42,235 nucleotides of DNA, from contig CAMZIQ010000009.1 of the NCBI GenBank assembly GCA_947307295.1, positions 1-42,235 of the forward strand, written 5' to 3'. This stretch comes from an uncultured Pseudomonadota bacterium. Its GTDB lineage: Bacteria; Pseudomonadota; Alphaproteobacteria; Rs-D84. Both the position numbers and the translations under genes were made by a program. Below, in pieces: positions 1 through 6,044 of the stretch. The notes beneath the pieces were generated by a model. It worked only from the letters and a program-made list of their open reading frames with translations. It searched no databases and was not told the DNA's origin. Numbering within the stretch: the stretch's first letter is position 1; every line of letters begins with the position of its first letter.

Positions 1-2
1 CT

Positions 3-482
3 GGTTGGGCGGTAAGTGGGACAAATGATGTAAAGCCGGCGGGAACAGCGTTTACATGGAATTATAATGAAAATAAAACCTTTACCGCACAATGGACCGG
101 AAATACAGTACCAATAACTTGGTACAACGGCGATACGCAATTAACGGTTCCAAGCAATGCACAATCTTGTGAATATGGTGGCACTTTGACTTTACCATCA
201 ATACCAACACCGCCCGAACCAGGTTTAGTATTTGATGGATGGACGATAAGACAATTATCATGTACAGGAATAACAGATTCAACAACATGTAATAATACCG
301 AAGGTTGTATATGGGCATGGGATGGGGATCGTATGGCTTATGCGTGTAAAAATTATGTTTCATATTGTAGTACTATTACAGATGAAGAAACATGTAGGAA
401 TTCTGCGGATTGGGGTGGAGCGAGCTGTGGGTGGTCGTATTGGAGTAGTGAATGTTTCAATCCCGGTGGTTCAGTAAACTGA
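3..482 (+). CDS. Cysteine-rich secreted/surface protein, C-terminal part
   Basis: This frame is open from the window edge to a stop at 480-482, so only the last ~159 residues are visible. It contains InlB-B / Listeria-Bacteroides-type repeat signatures (FTAQW, then ITWYNGD, then VFDGW), followed by a tail with many cysteines (CTGITDSTTCNNTEGC, CSTITDEETC, ASCGW). Repeats of this type are usual in large exported adhesin-like proteins; the cysteines suggest disulfides outside the cytoplasm. The signal peptide and most of the protein lie outside the window. The family call rests on repeat motifs only; no function can be assigned. A strong terminator follows 52 bases after the stop. Confidence 0.65.
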   Translation, partial: GWAVSGTNDVKPAGTAFTWNYNENKTFTAQWTGNTVPITWYNGDTQLTVPSNAQSCEYGGTLTLPSIPTPPEPGLVFDGWTIRQLSCTGITDSTTCNNTEGCIWAWDGDRMAYACKNYVSYCSTITDEETCRNSADWGGASCGWSYWSSECFNPGGSVN

Positions 483-533
483 TTCCTGTTTATATAACAA
501 AGTTTTGGGTATATTCTTCTCTCTACCCAAAAA

Positions 534-563
534 ACCCGCTGAAAAATCAGCGGGTGTTTTTTT
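534..563 (+). terminator. Rho-independent terminator after the surface protein
   Basis: Perfect 9-bp stem (acccgctga / tcagcgggt) with an AAAA loop, followed by seven T. It ends the transcript of the upstream surface-protein gene. Confidence 0.85.
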
Positions 564-618
564 AACAGACACAATGTGTATTTAATTCACCCAAAGTTTT
601 GCCATAGCCAAATATGGT

Positions 619-795
619 AAAAAAACACCGCTGTTGCCAGCGGTATTTTCCGGATGCCCTGAAAGGAAGGAAAGGAGAAAAAGAAATGGGCATCCTAAAC
701 TGTCGGTTGGGCCCAAAGTCCAGAGGAGAGAGAATGTAGGAGGGAGTCTGAATACTCTGGGCCCGATAAAGTCAAACGATTTTCATCCCTTGACG
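619..795 (-). ncRNA. Candidate small RNA with C/U-rich anti-Shine-Dalgarno loops
   Basis: Read on the minus strand, a consensus promoter (802-830) is followed by three consecutive stem-loops. The first closes with GGGCCC/GGGCCC plus CCAGAG/CTCTGG arms (709-725 with 755-764) and has a loop rich in CCUCC. The second has a perfect 8-bp stem (652-659 with 688-695) and a ~28-nt pyrimidine loop with repeated UCCUU. The third is a 7-bp GC hairpin (627-644) followed by seven U, a good terminator. Stem-loops exposing CCUCC motifs resemble the cuckoo/CcsR-type small RNAs of other Alphaproteobacteria; that family link is inference. No protein reading frame fits the region. Confidence 0.55.
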
Positions 796-831
796 AATCG
801 AAATATAATACACAAAAAACGATTTGTCAAG
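789..831. repeat. Inverted repeat around the promoter
   Basis: Arms cttgacgaatcg (789-800) and cgatttgtcaag (820-831) are reverse complements with one mismatch, and they bracket the -10 region. A further GTCAA half lies at 838-842. This is operator-like, perhaps for the HTH protein encoded at 970 or the tandem-HTH protein at 9421; the assignment is inference. Confidence 0.45.
802..830 (-). promoter_or_regulatory. Sigma70-like promoter of the candidate small RNA
   Basis: On the minus strand TTGACA (830-825), a 17-base spacer and TATATT (807-802). Predicted start near 795. Confidence 0.6.
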
Positions 832-969
832 CATTTTGTCAAAAATTTTTTTTGGGAATGTTTTTTTGTGCTTTTTTTCTTGGGAAATCATACAAATACA
901 CGGCAAATGGAACTTGTATTATAATTAGAATGTTGAATTGGGAAAACAAAATCACAGGAGAAAAAGATA

Positions 970-1212
970 ATGACACATGAAGATGTATGGCGCGCAATAG
1001 AAAAATTTGCAACAGAACATCATATGTCTTGTTCTGGCCTTGCCAAATGTAGCGGTTTAGACCCAACAACATTTAACAAAAGTAAACGCTGGTCCAAAGA
1101 AGGACAGCCCAGATGGCCTTCGACTAACAGTATTTCTAAAATATTGGCTTCCACAGGGGCTTCTTTGGAAGATTTTACGAAATTTATACCGTCAAACGAA
1201 CATACTATATAA
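970..1212 (+). CDS. Short HTH protein (S24-repressor N-terminal domain only)
   Basis: The 80-residue product matches the DNA-binding part of alphaproteobacterial S24/LexA-like repressors: an HTH with LAKCSGLDPTTFNKSKR followed by the characteristic RWPSTNSISKIL segment. Full-length relatives are usually over 200 residues and carry a Ser/Lys autoprotease domain; here the frame stops right after the HTH, so the protein is either a truncated relic or a stand-alone DNA-binding domain. The start is supported by a purine-rich SD (caggagaaa) 9-10 bases upstream. A TATAAT sits around 916-921, with no convincing -35. Confidence 0.7.
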   Translation: MTHEDVWRAIEKFATEHHMSCSGLAKCSGLDPTTFNKSKRWSKEGQPRWPSTNSISKILASTGASLEDFTKFIPSNEHTI

Positions 1213-1265
1213 TCGTGTGTGAATAATTTGTTGCACAAAGCCTGTTTATCGGCTATTGTGTCAAT

Positions 1266-1685
1266 ATGACAGAAAATATAAAGATTTACACGTCTGACGA
1301 ATATTGGCAGCACATTTTTACTGATTTGGGCGCGGTTGTCGTTGCTACTCCAAATGTTGCGGATATAGATTTTGATGATGATATTGTATCTGCGCCCATT
1401 TCAATTAATGATTTAAAAAGCACTATATTTAATCGTTTGGATAATCAAGATATTATTAAAAATATTTTTGGCAAATATGTTATTTTGCCTATATTACAGC
1501 ATAAAATTATAATTACTCTTTATAAAAACCCGGATATATCAATTCATAGATTAAAAGAATTGTTGGGTTTTTTGCCGGATGTAGCAACGCATACTGTTGA
1601 AAACGCCATTTATCAATTGCGTAAAAATTATGGACATGATTTTATACAAAACGCCAAAGGAAAATATAAAATTGGACACTTATAA
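1266..1685 (+). CDS. Winged-helix DNA-binding protein
   Basis: A 139-residue protein. The C-terminal ~70 residues look like an OmpR/PhoB-type winged helix (LPILQHKIIITLYKNP, then a TVENAIYQLRK recognition-helix-like segment, then GKYKIGHL as the wing). The N-terminal half is acidic and has no recognisable receiver domain; the conserved Asp/Lys pattern of receivers is missing. The end of the gene overlaps the start of birA, so the two are probably cotranscribed and translationally coupled. Its target is unknown. The winged-helix call is from motif shape. Confidence 0.6.
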   Translation: MTENIKIYTSDEYWQHIFTDLGAVVVATPNVADIDFDDDIVSAPISINDLKSTIFNRLDNQDIIKNIFGKYVILPILQHKIIITLYKNPDISIHRLKELLGFLPDVATHTVENAIYQLRKNYGHDFIQNAKGKYKIGHL

Positions 1686-2340
1686 ATTATTATCTTTTGA
1701 TAAAATACCCAGCACCCAAGATTATGCTCATGATTTAATCTTGCACGGCGAAGCATCAAATAAAACTATAATAAAAGCATTGGCACAAAGTGCTGGACGT
1801 GGCAGATACCGCAGGACTTGGGTTTCTCATCATGGTAATTTATATACATCATTCATTTATAAAATTGAAGAACGTGATCCAAAATTGTCTTATGCAGTAG
1901 CGGTAGCAATCGCAGAAACTTTGATTTCTTTTGGCTTAACACCACAAATTAAATGGCCTAATGATGTTTTGATAAATGGTAAAAAAATTAGCGGTGTATT
2001 AATTGAATATGCTCAAAGTTTCGTGATTGTTGGAATCGGTATAAATATAAAAACTTGTCCGACTGTCAAAGAATATAAAACTACAAAAATAAATAATTTT
2101 GTAAAAGATATCGACATTAATGATGTTCTAAGCGTGTTAATCAAAGAAATTGATAGATGGCGCAATCTTGATTTTGCTTTTGTGCGTGAACGCTGGATGA
2201 ATTTAGCAGCAGGGTTAAATAAAACTATACAATATCACGGCAAACCCGCAGAATTAATAGGGCTTAACGAAGATGGGGCTTTGGTTTTGCGTAATGGTTC
2301 TCGATATGTTTTAACATACGGAGATGAAATCAGTATGTAA
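1672..2340 (+). CDS. birA: Biotin--[acetyl-CoA-carboxylase] ligase
   Basis: Cytoplasmic enzyme that makes biotinyl-AMP and attaches biotin to the carboxyl carrier protein of acetyl-CoA carboxylase. The catalytic-domain signatures are present: GRGRYRRTW (biotinyl-AMP loop), IKWPNDV, KISGVLIE and VIVGIGIN, followed by the small C-terminal SH3-like domain. There is no N-terminal repressor HTH, so this is a class I ligase. The frame extends upstream to in-frame ATGs at 1597, 1630 and 1636, but a TTG at 1672 preceded by AAAGGA (1656-1661) starts the protein just before the conserved LLSFDKIPSTQ segment, so I prefer it. It overlaps the preceding winged-helix gene by 14 bases. Confidence 0.88.
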   Translation: MDTYKLLSFDKIPSTQDYAHDLILHGEASNKTIIKALAQSAGRGRYRRTWVSHHGNLYTSFIYKIEERDPKLSYAVAVAIAETLISFGLTPQIKWPNDVLINGKKISGVLIEYAQSFVIVGIGINIKTCPTVKEYKTTKINNFVKDIDINDVLSVLIKEIDRWRNLDFAFVRERWMNLAAGLNKTIQYHGKPAELIGLNEDGALVLRNGSRYVLTYGDEISM

Positions 2341-2345
2341 AGTTC

Positions 2346-2374
2346 TTGACTTTGATGTCAATTTGTGATATTAT
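2346..2374 (+). promoter_or_regulatory. Strong promoter with built-in inverted repeat, upstream of the phage-type operon
   Basis: TTGACT (2346-2351), 17-base spacer, TATTAT (2369-2374). The -35 is the left arm of an inverted repeat TTGAC-N6-GTCAA (2346-2361), a plausible operator. The predicted start near 2381 is immediately followed by two terminators, so full-length mRNA would need read-through or antitermination. Confidence 0.65.
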
Positions 2375-2400
2375 ATACAACATCAAGAGTAGAAATTGTG

Positions 2401-2424
2401 TCCGCAAGATTTGCGGATTTTTTT
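2401..2424 (+). terminator. Terminator 1 in the leader of the phage-type operon
   Basis: Hairpin TCCGCAA/TTGCGGA followed by seven T, only ~20 bases after the predicted transcription start. Confidence 0.75.
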
Positions 2425-2437
2425 ATTCTATGTTTTT

Positions 2438-2467
2438 ACCCGTACAGTTTTTGTGCGGGATTTTTTT
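2438..2467 (+). terminator. Terminator 2 in the leader of the phage-type operon
   Basis: An 8-bp hairpin (cccgtaca / tgtgcggg, one G-T pair) followed by a run of T, directly before the endolysin gene. With terminator 1 it suggests attenuation, antitermination, or a short independent leader RNA. Confidence 0.7.
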
Positions 2468-2485
2468 AACCCAAACAGGTAAATC

Positions 2486-2896
2486 ATGCAACTAACGTTA
2501 ATAAATAATCCAGATGATACACAAAACGTATCATACAAACTTGCACGAATCGTTTTTGCTGAAACGCGTGCTGTATCTTTGCAAATTGTAGAAGCGATGG
2601 CATCATTAATTTATAATATCCATGTGAAATACGAAAAGTCTTTTGAAGATATTTCCAAAGATAAAAATATTTTTGATGTGCTGACTGAAAAATCTGAGCG
2701 TCATCAATATCTTGCGGTGGCTGCAGATGATAGAAAATTTCAAATGTGTTTACGAATTATAAAAAGAATGATGCGCGGTGGTTTAAAAGATTCTGTCTTT
2801 GGAGCAACCAGATTTCACCATTCTGATGTTATTCCACAATGGGCAATTGCGCGCGGATATATTACAGAATGCGAAGATATATTGTTTTATTTATAA
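2486..2896 (+). CDS. SleB/Hydrolase_2-type cell-wall hydrolase (putative endolysin)
   Basis: A 136-residue protein resembling the Hydrolase_2 (SleB) family: LARIVFAET near residue 20, with Glu as the probable catalytic residue, and the C-terminal signature GATRFHHSDVIPQWA followed by ILFY, corresponding to the family GATH-F/Y...P-WA...FY pattern. Such enzymes cut peptidoglycan and are used as endolysins by alphaproteobacterial phages. It has no signal peptide, so release would depend on the holin gene next to it. It is the first gene after the promoter and double terminator at 2346-2467. Family call by motif, moderately sure. Confidence 0.65.
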   Translation: MQLTLINNPDDTQNVSYKLARIVFAETRAVSLQIVEAMASLIYNIHVKYEKSFEDISKDKNIFDVLTEKSERHQYLAVAADDRKFQMCLRIIKRMMRGGLKDSVFGATRFHHSDVIPQWAIARGYITECEDILFYL

Positions 2897-2914
2897 ATAA
2901 AAAAGGTGTTTCGT

Positions 2915-3136
2915 ATGAATAAAATAATCAAAGGCGGATATTTAAAAGATCGTAAAACATACGTAGTGTCTAGTGTTGGTATTGTGTCTGCAATCGGCGC
3001 TTATTTAATAGGCGATGAAGATATTTTTACAATGTTGCAAACAATATTTACATTATCGGGCATTTACTTTCTTAAACAAGAAACTTCAACCAAAGGAAAA
3101 CATAATGGAAAAAATTCCAGAAAAATTTCTGAATGA
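2915..3136 (+). CDS. Small membrane protein, putative holin
   Basis: The 73-residue product has a short charged N-terminus, two probable hydrophobic segments (YVVSSVGIVSAIGAYLI and a second around MLQTIFTLSGIYFL) separated by acidic residues, and a lysine-rich tail, the usual layout of small phage holins. The ATG at 2915 is preceded by AAAAGG nine bases upstream; an in-frame GTG at 2906 is less likely. It follows the putative endolysin by 18 bases and overlaps the scaffold gene start by 32 bases, which supports a shared operon. No sequence family was recognised; the call rests on topology and context. Confidence 0.5.
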   Translation: MNKIIKGGYLKDRKTYVVSSVGIVSAIGAYLIGDEDIFTMLQTIFTLSGIYFLKQETSTKGKHNGKNSRKISE

Positions 3137-3761
3137 TCAAGGCGAATTAAACACTTCTGCGTTATTAAAATCGTATTGTGAATTAGAAAAAAAGATGAGC
3201 AACATGATTTCTGTTCCAACAGATGATAGTGATGAAAACACAAAACAAAAATTTAATCATGCAATTGGTGTACCTGATAACATAAATGATTATCCAAAAA
3301 ATTCACTGTTTGATGACGAATCGGTTCGCGAAAAATTTCATGAAATTGGATTGACAAGTAATCAAGTTGAAAAAATTTATGCAATCGCTGAAGAATTTTT
3401 ACAACCAACTTTACAAAATTTATTTCAATTACAAACACAAACAAATGCACTAAATGAATTGAAAAATTTTTTTGGTGATGAAGATAAAATGAATGAAGCT
3501 TTGCACGAAATAAACGCATTCGGAGAAAGATTTTTACCACGTGATGCGTTTGATGAATTATGCTCTACACCCCAGGGAATCCAAGGGATTTACAGAATGA
3601 TGCAATCAATGGAACCAGAAGTTTTAACAAATAAAAATGCAACTGAAAATTTAACTGATGAAACTTTGCGAAACATGATGCGTGATCCAAAATATTGGCG
3701 TGATCATGATCCCGAGTATGTAAGAAAAATAGAAAATGGTTTTAAAAAATTATATTCATAA
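3105..3761 (+). CDS. Phage capsid scaffolding/assembly protein
   Basis: The 218-residue product is acidic and helix-rich, with a central Gln-rich region and a basic C-terminal tail (RKIENGFKKLYS), as in podovirus scaffolding proteins, which guide procapsid assembly and bind capsid protein through the C-terminus. The start at 3105 has the SD aaagga and lies within the end of the holin gene. Its position upstream of the capsid gene is the normal place for a scaffold. Scaffolds diverge quickly, so the assignment depends on composition and position. Confidence 0.6.
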   Translation: MEKIPEKFLNDQGELNTSALLKSYCELEKKMSNMISVPTDDSDENTKQKFNHAIGVPDNINDYPKNSLFDDESVREKFHEIGLTSNQVEKIYAIAEEFLQPTLQNLFQLQTQTNALNELKNFFGDEDKMNEALHEINAFGERFLPRDAFDELCSTPQGIQGIYRMMQSMEPEVLTNKNATENLTDETLRNMMRDPKYWRDHDPEYVRKIENGFKKLYS

Positions 3762-3809
3762 TTCATTTTGTTCTTTACTATTCTTTTTGTTTCATATAAA
3801 ATATAATCA

Positions 3810-3830
3810 AGAACAAAAAAATTTTGTTCT
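3810..3830. repeat. Perfect 9-bp palindrome upstream of the H1-like gene
   Basis: The arms agaacaaaa / ttttgttct are separated by three A and lie just after a TATAAT (3802-3807). This may be a 5-prime mRNA hairpin or an operator for the lysine-rich protein gene. The -35 is weak. Confidence 0.5.
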
Positions 3831-3857
3831 ATCCAAAAACTTAGAAAGGAGAGAATT

Positions 3858-4145
3858 ATGTTCGGGTTAAAGAAAAAATGTGGTTGCACAAAAGCCGCTA
3901 AACCAGCTGCAAAAAAAGCACCTGCAAAAAAAGTAGCAGTTAAAAAACCAGCTGCAAAAAAACCAGTTGCTAAAAAAGCACCTGCAAAAAAAGTAGCAGT
4001 TAAAAAACCAGTTGCTAAAAAAGCACCTGCAAAAAAACCAGTTGCTAAAAAAGCACCTGCTAAAAAAGTTGCTGCAAAAAAACCAGTTGCTAAAAAAGCA
4101 CCTGCAAAAAAACCAGCTGCTAAAAAAGTAGTAAAGAAAAAATAA
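3858..4145 (+). CDS. Histone H1-like Lys/Ala/Pro-rich protein
   Basis: A 95-residue protein made almost entirely of repeats of the types [15 protein letters not shown] and PAAKK after a short N-terminus [10 protein letters not shown]. This is the composition of bacterial histone H1-like / AlgP-type tails, which bind nucleic acid non-specifically. It has a strong SD (aaaggagag), its own upstream -10 and palindrome, and a terminator directly after it, so it is probably a separate transcription unit inside the phage cluster. A gene of this type between scaffold and capsid is unusual; it could condense packaged DNA. The near-identical DNA repeats could change copy number by slippage. Confidence 0.8.
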   Translation: MFGLKKKCGCTKAAKPAAKKAPAKKVAVKKPAAKKPVAKKAPAKKVAVKKPVAKKAPAKKPVAKKAPAKKVAAKKPVAKKAPAKKPAAKKVVKKK

Positions 4146-4168
4146 TTAGATAATTATGTAATTATTTA

Positions 4169-4201
4169 TCCCCAAAGTCTTAGATTTTGGGGATTTTTTT
4201 T
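4169..4201 (+). terminator. Terminator after the H1-like gene
   Basis: Hairpin CCCCAAA/TTTGGGG with an A+T loop, followed by eight T. Confidence 0.8.
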
Positions 4202-4212
4202 ACGATAAATTT

Positions 4213-4248
4213 TTCAGTTAGATTGATACAAGTCTAACTGAATTTTTT
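4213..4248 (+). terminator. Second terminator before the capsid gene
   Basis: A 10-bp stem ttcagttaga/tctaactgaa followed by six T. A weaker hairpin TCCG/CGGA lies at 4258-4274. Together they insulate the H1-like gene from the capsid gene, so the latter needs its own promoter or read-through; I see no clear promoter in 4280-4340. Confidence 0.75.
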
Positions 4249-4355
4249 ATTGGACAATCCGTTTTTTTTACGGACCCTTTTGTGTTTTTGTTTATTGGCG
4301 CAGTTAATGCATAACCTTTAATCAATTTTTTTAATTTAAACAAAAAGGATTTATT

Positions 4356-5183
4356 ATGTCTATATCTGTAGATCAAGTGTTTATAAAACAATTTGAAGCA
4401 GATGTTCATTTGGCTTATCAGCAAATGGGCACAAAATTACGTTCCACAATTCGCAGCAAATCTGGTGTTGTTGGAGCTTCTACAACATTTCAAAAAATCG
4501 GCAAAGGTATTGCCAGTACTAAATCTCGTCATGGTATTGTTCCTGTGATGAATTTGAATCACACACCTGTTGAATGTACATTACAAGATTACTATGCAGG
4601 TGATTGGATTGATGCATTGGATGAATTGAAAACTAATGTTGATGAACGTCGTGTTGTTGCATCAGCAGGTGCGTATGCACTAGGGCGTAAAACAGATGAA
4701 TTAATCATTACTGCTATGAATAATGCGACACAATATGTTGGTGATTACAGCACAGGTTTGACCAAAGCTTTGATTATGTCTGCTCTGGAAATATTGAATA
4801 CAAACGATGTTCCAGATGATGGTCGCAGATTTGCAGTAGTTGGTGTGCATCAATGGAATGAATTATTAAAAATATCAGAATTCGTTTCAGCTGACTATGT
4901 TGGAAATTCAACTCCTTTGGTGGATGGTTGTGAATCTAGAAAATGGTTGGGTGTAAATTGGATTTTGTGTAATTCTTTGCCTCTTGCAAACACCGATGAT
5001 AGAGATTGCTTTATGTATCATGCTTCTAGTATTGGTCATGCATGTGGTCAAGAAGTGAAAACGGATATCACATGGCATGGCGAACGTGCAGCTCACTTTA
5101 TCAGCAACAGTATGTCCCAAGGCGCTGTGCTGATTGATGCAGAAGGTATTGTGCGTATCAAATGTGATGATGATGCAGCTTAA
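4356..5183 (+). CDS. Phage major capsid protein
   Basis: A 275-residue protein with the general features of podovirus-type capsid subunits: an N-terminal segment (VFIKQFEADVHLAYQQMGTKLR), a GDWIDALDELKTNVDERR region and a hydrophobic C-terminal portion with GVNWILCNSLP and a glycine-rich end. The start has the SD aaaagga. It lies after the scaffold and before the connector genes, in the usual T7-like order. A small phage protein follows after 24 bases. The capsid call is supported mainly by size, context and resemblance to capsid proteins of alphaproteobacterial prophages. Confidence 0.75.
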   Translation: MSISVDQVFIKQFEADVHLAYQQMGTKLRSTIRSKSGVVGASTTFQKIGKGIASTKSRHGIVPVMNLNHTPVECTLQDYYAGDWIDALDELKTNVDERRVVASAGAYALGRKTDELIITAMNNATQYVGDYSTGLTKALIMSALEILNTNDVPDDGRRFAVVGVHQWNELLKISEFVSADYVGNSTPLVDGCESRKWLGVNWILCNSLPLANTDDRDCFMYHASSIGHACGQEVKTDITWHGERAAHFISNSMSQGAVLIDAEGIVRIKCDDDAA

Positions 5184-5207
5184 CCATTATAACCAAAAGG
5201 AAACAAT

Positions 5208-5438
5208 ATGGCTTTTCAAAATAAAAATTTGTCTGTAATTGCTTATGCAAATGGCTTTACTTTGTGGCATTACAAAGAAAGCGCGACATTGGCAACAATA
5301 ACAGCATCTGGATATTTTTCTAGTGTAAAAACATTGATGAACACAGGGGATATCATTTTGATTAATGGTTCAAATGGTGCAACAATCAAAGCGATAACCG
5401 TTTCTGAAGGTGTTGTCACTGTTGGTGCATTATCGTAA
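5208..5438 (+). CDS. Small phage protein, possible capsid decoration or head protein
   Basis: A 76-residue, beta-rich protein (YANGFTLWHYKE near the start, then alternating hydrophobic strands with DIILINGSNGATIKAITV). Proteins of this size and pattern are often encoded right after the capsid gene in podoviruses and may sit on the capsid, but no experimental role is implied here. Good SD (aaaagga). The gene is followed by a strong terminator at 5463-5489. Confidence 0.55.
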   Translation: MAFQNKNLSVIAYANGFTLWHYKESATLATITASGYFSSVKTLMNTGDIILINGSNGATIKAITVSEGVVTVGALS

Positions 5439-5462
5439 AATAATTTTTGTTTTTTTCATGTA

Positions 5463-5489
5463 ATGGGTTGCGCATGCAACCCATTTTTT
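5463..5489 (+). terminator. Terminator after the capsid genes
   Basis: A 9-bp stem atgggttgc/gcaacccat with loop GCAT, followed by six T. Confidence 0.85.
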
Positions 5490-5507
5490 AATTAACAAGG
5501 ACAAGAT

Positions 5508-6026
5508 ATGTTTACAAAAATAGATTTATGTTCAATGGCTTTATTAAAATTAGGTGAAAAACCGATACAATCTTTGAATGAGGACTCTGTCACAGCGCAA
5601 TTATCTCGGACATTATTTGACCCTGTCACAGAAACTTTACTATCAATGTTTCCGTGGCGATTTGCTACACAATCTTTGACGTTGCAAAGAAATTTAGATG
5701 GAGATTTTATTATCCCATCAAACGTATTACGCATCCTAAAATGCGAAGGACAAATCGAAGGAAATAAAATTAATACCGATGTTGATACATTAGAAATATC
5801 AGCGATAGTTAAAACAGAACCAGAAGATTTTCCAGGATATTTTGCAACATTAGTAGCTGCTAAATTAGCAGTAGAATTTTGTATCCCACTATTAGGTGAT
5901 GCAAATGTTTTTCGTATGATGACAGGATTGTACGAATCAGAATACCAATCTGCAAAGTTTATAGATAGTACTTTATCTCGCAAATCCAATATAGATGATT
6001 TTTCTTTGATTAATTCCAGATTTTAG
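5508..6026 (+). CDS. Tail tubular protein A-like head-tail connector
   Basis: The 172-residue product begins with the pattern of T7 gp11-type adaptors: a short helix with ALLKLGEKPIQSL, then DPVTETLLSMFPWRFA, where FPWRFA corresponds to the family W-FA motif. This protein forms the adaptor ring between portal and tail nozzle. It is close in size to the usual ~190 residues. It lies 18 bases before the tail tubular B gene, as in T7-like phages. Clear family resemblance. Confidence 0.8.
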   Translation: MFTKIDLCSMALLKLGEKPIQSLNEDSVTAQLSRTLFDPVTETLLSMFPWRFATQSLTLQRNLDGDFIIPSNVLRILKCEGQIEGNKINTDVDTLEISAIVKTEPEDFPGYFATLVAAKLAVEFCIPLLGDANVFRMMTGLYESEYQSAKFIDSTLSRKSNIDDFSLINSRF

Positions 6027-6044
6027 CAAAAAGGGGGTTAGATT

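Noticed and set aside
634..924. Plus-strand reading frame of 96 codons
   Set aside because: It runs across the stem-loops of the minus-strand small RNA, has no SD and a low-complexity tail.
3858..4145. CRISPR array or tandem-repeat element
   Set aside because: The repeats are in-frame codons of a Lys/Ala/Pro protein, with no spacers; no CRISPR array was seen anywhere in the window.
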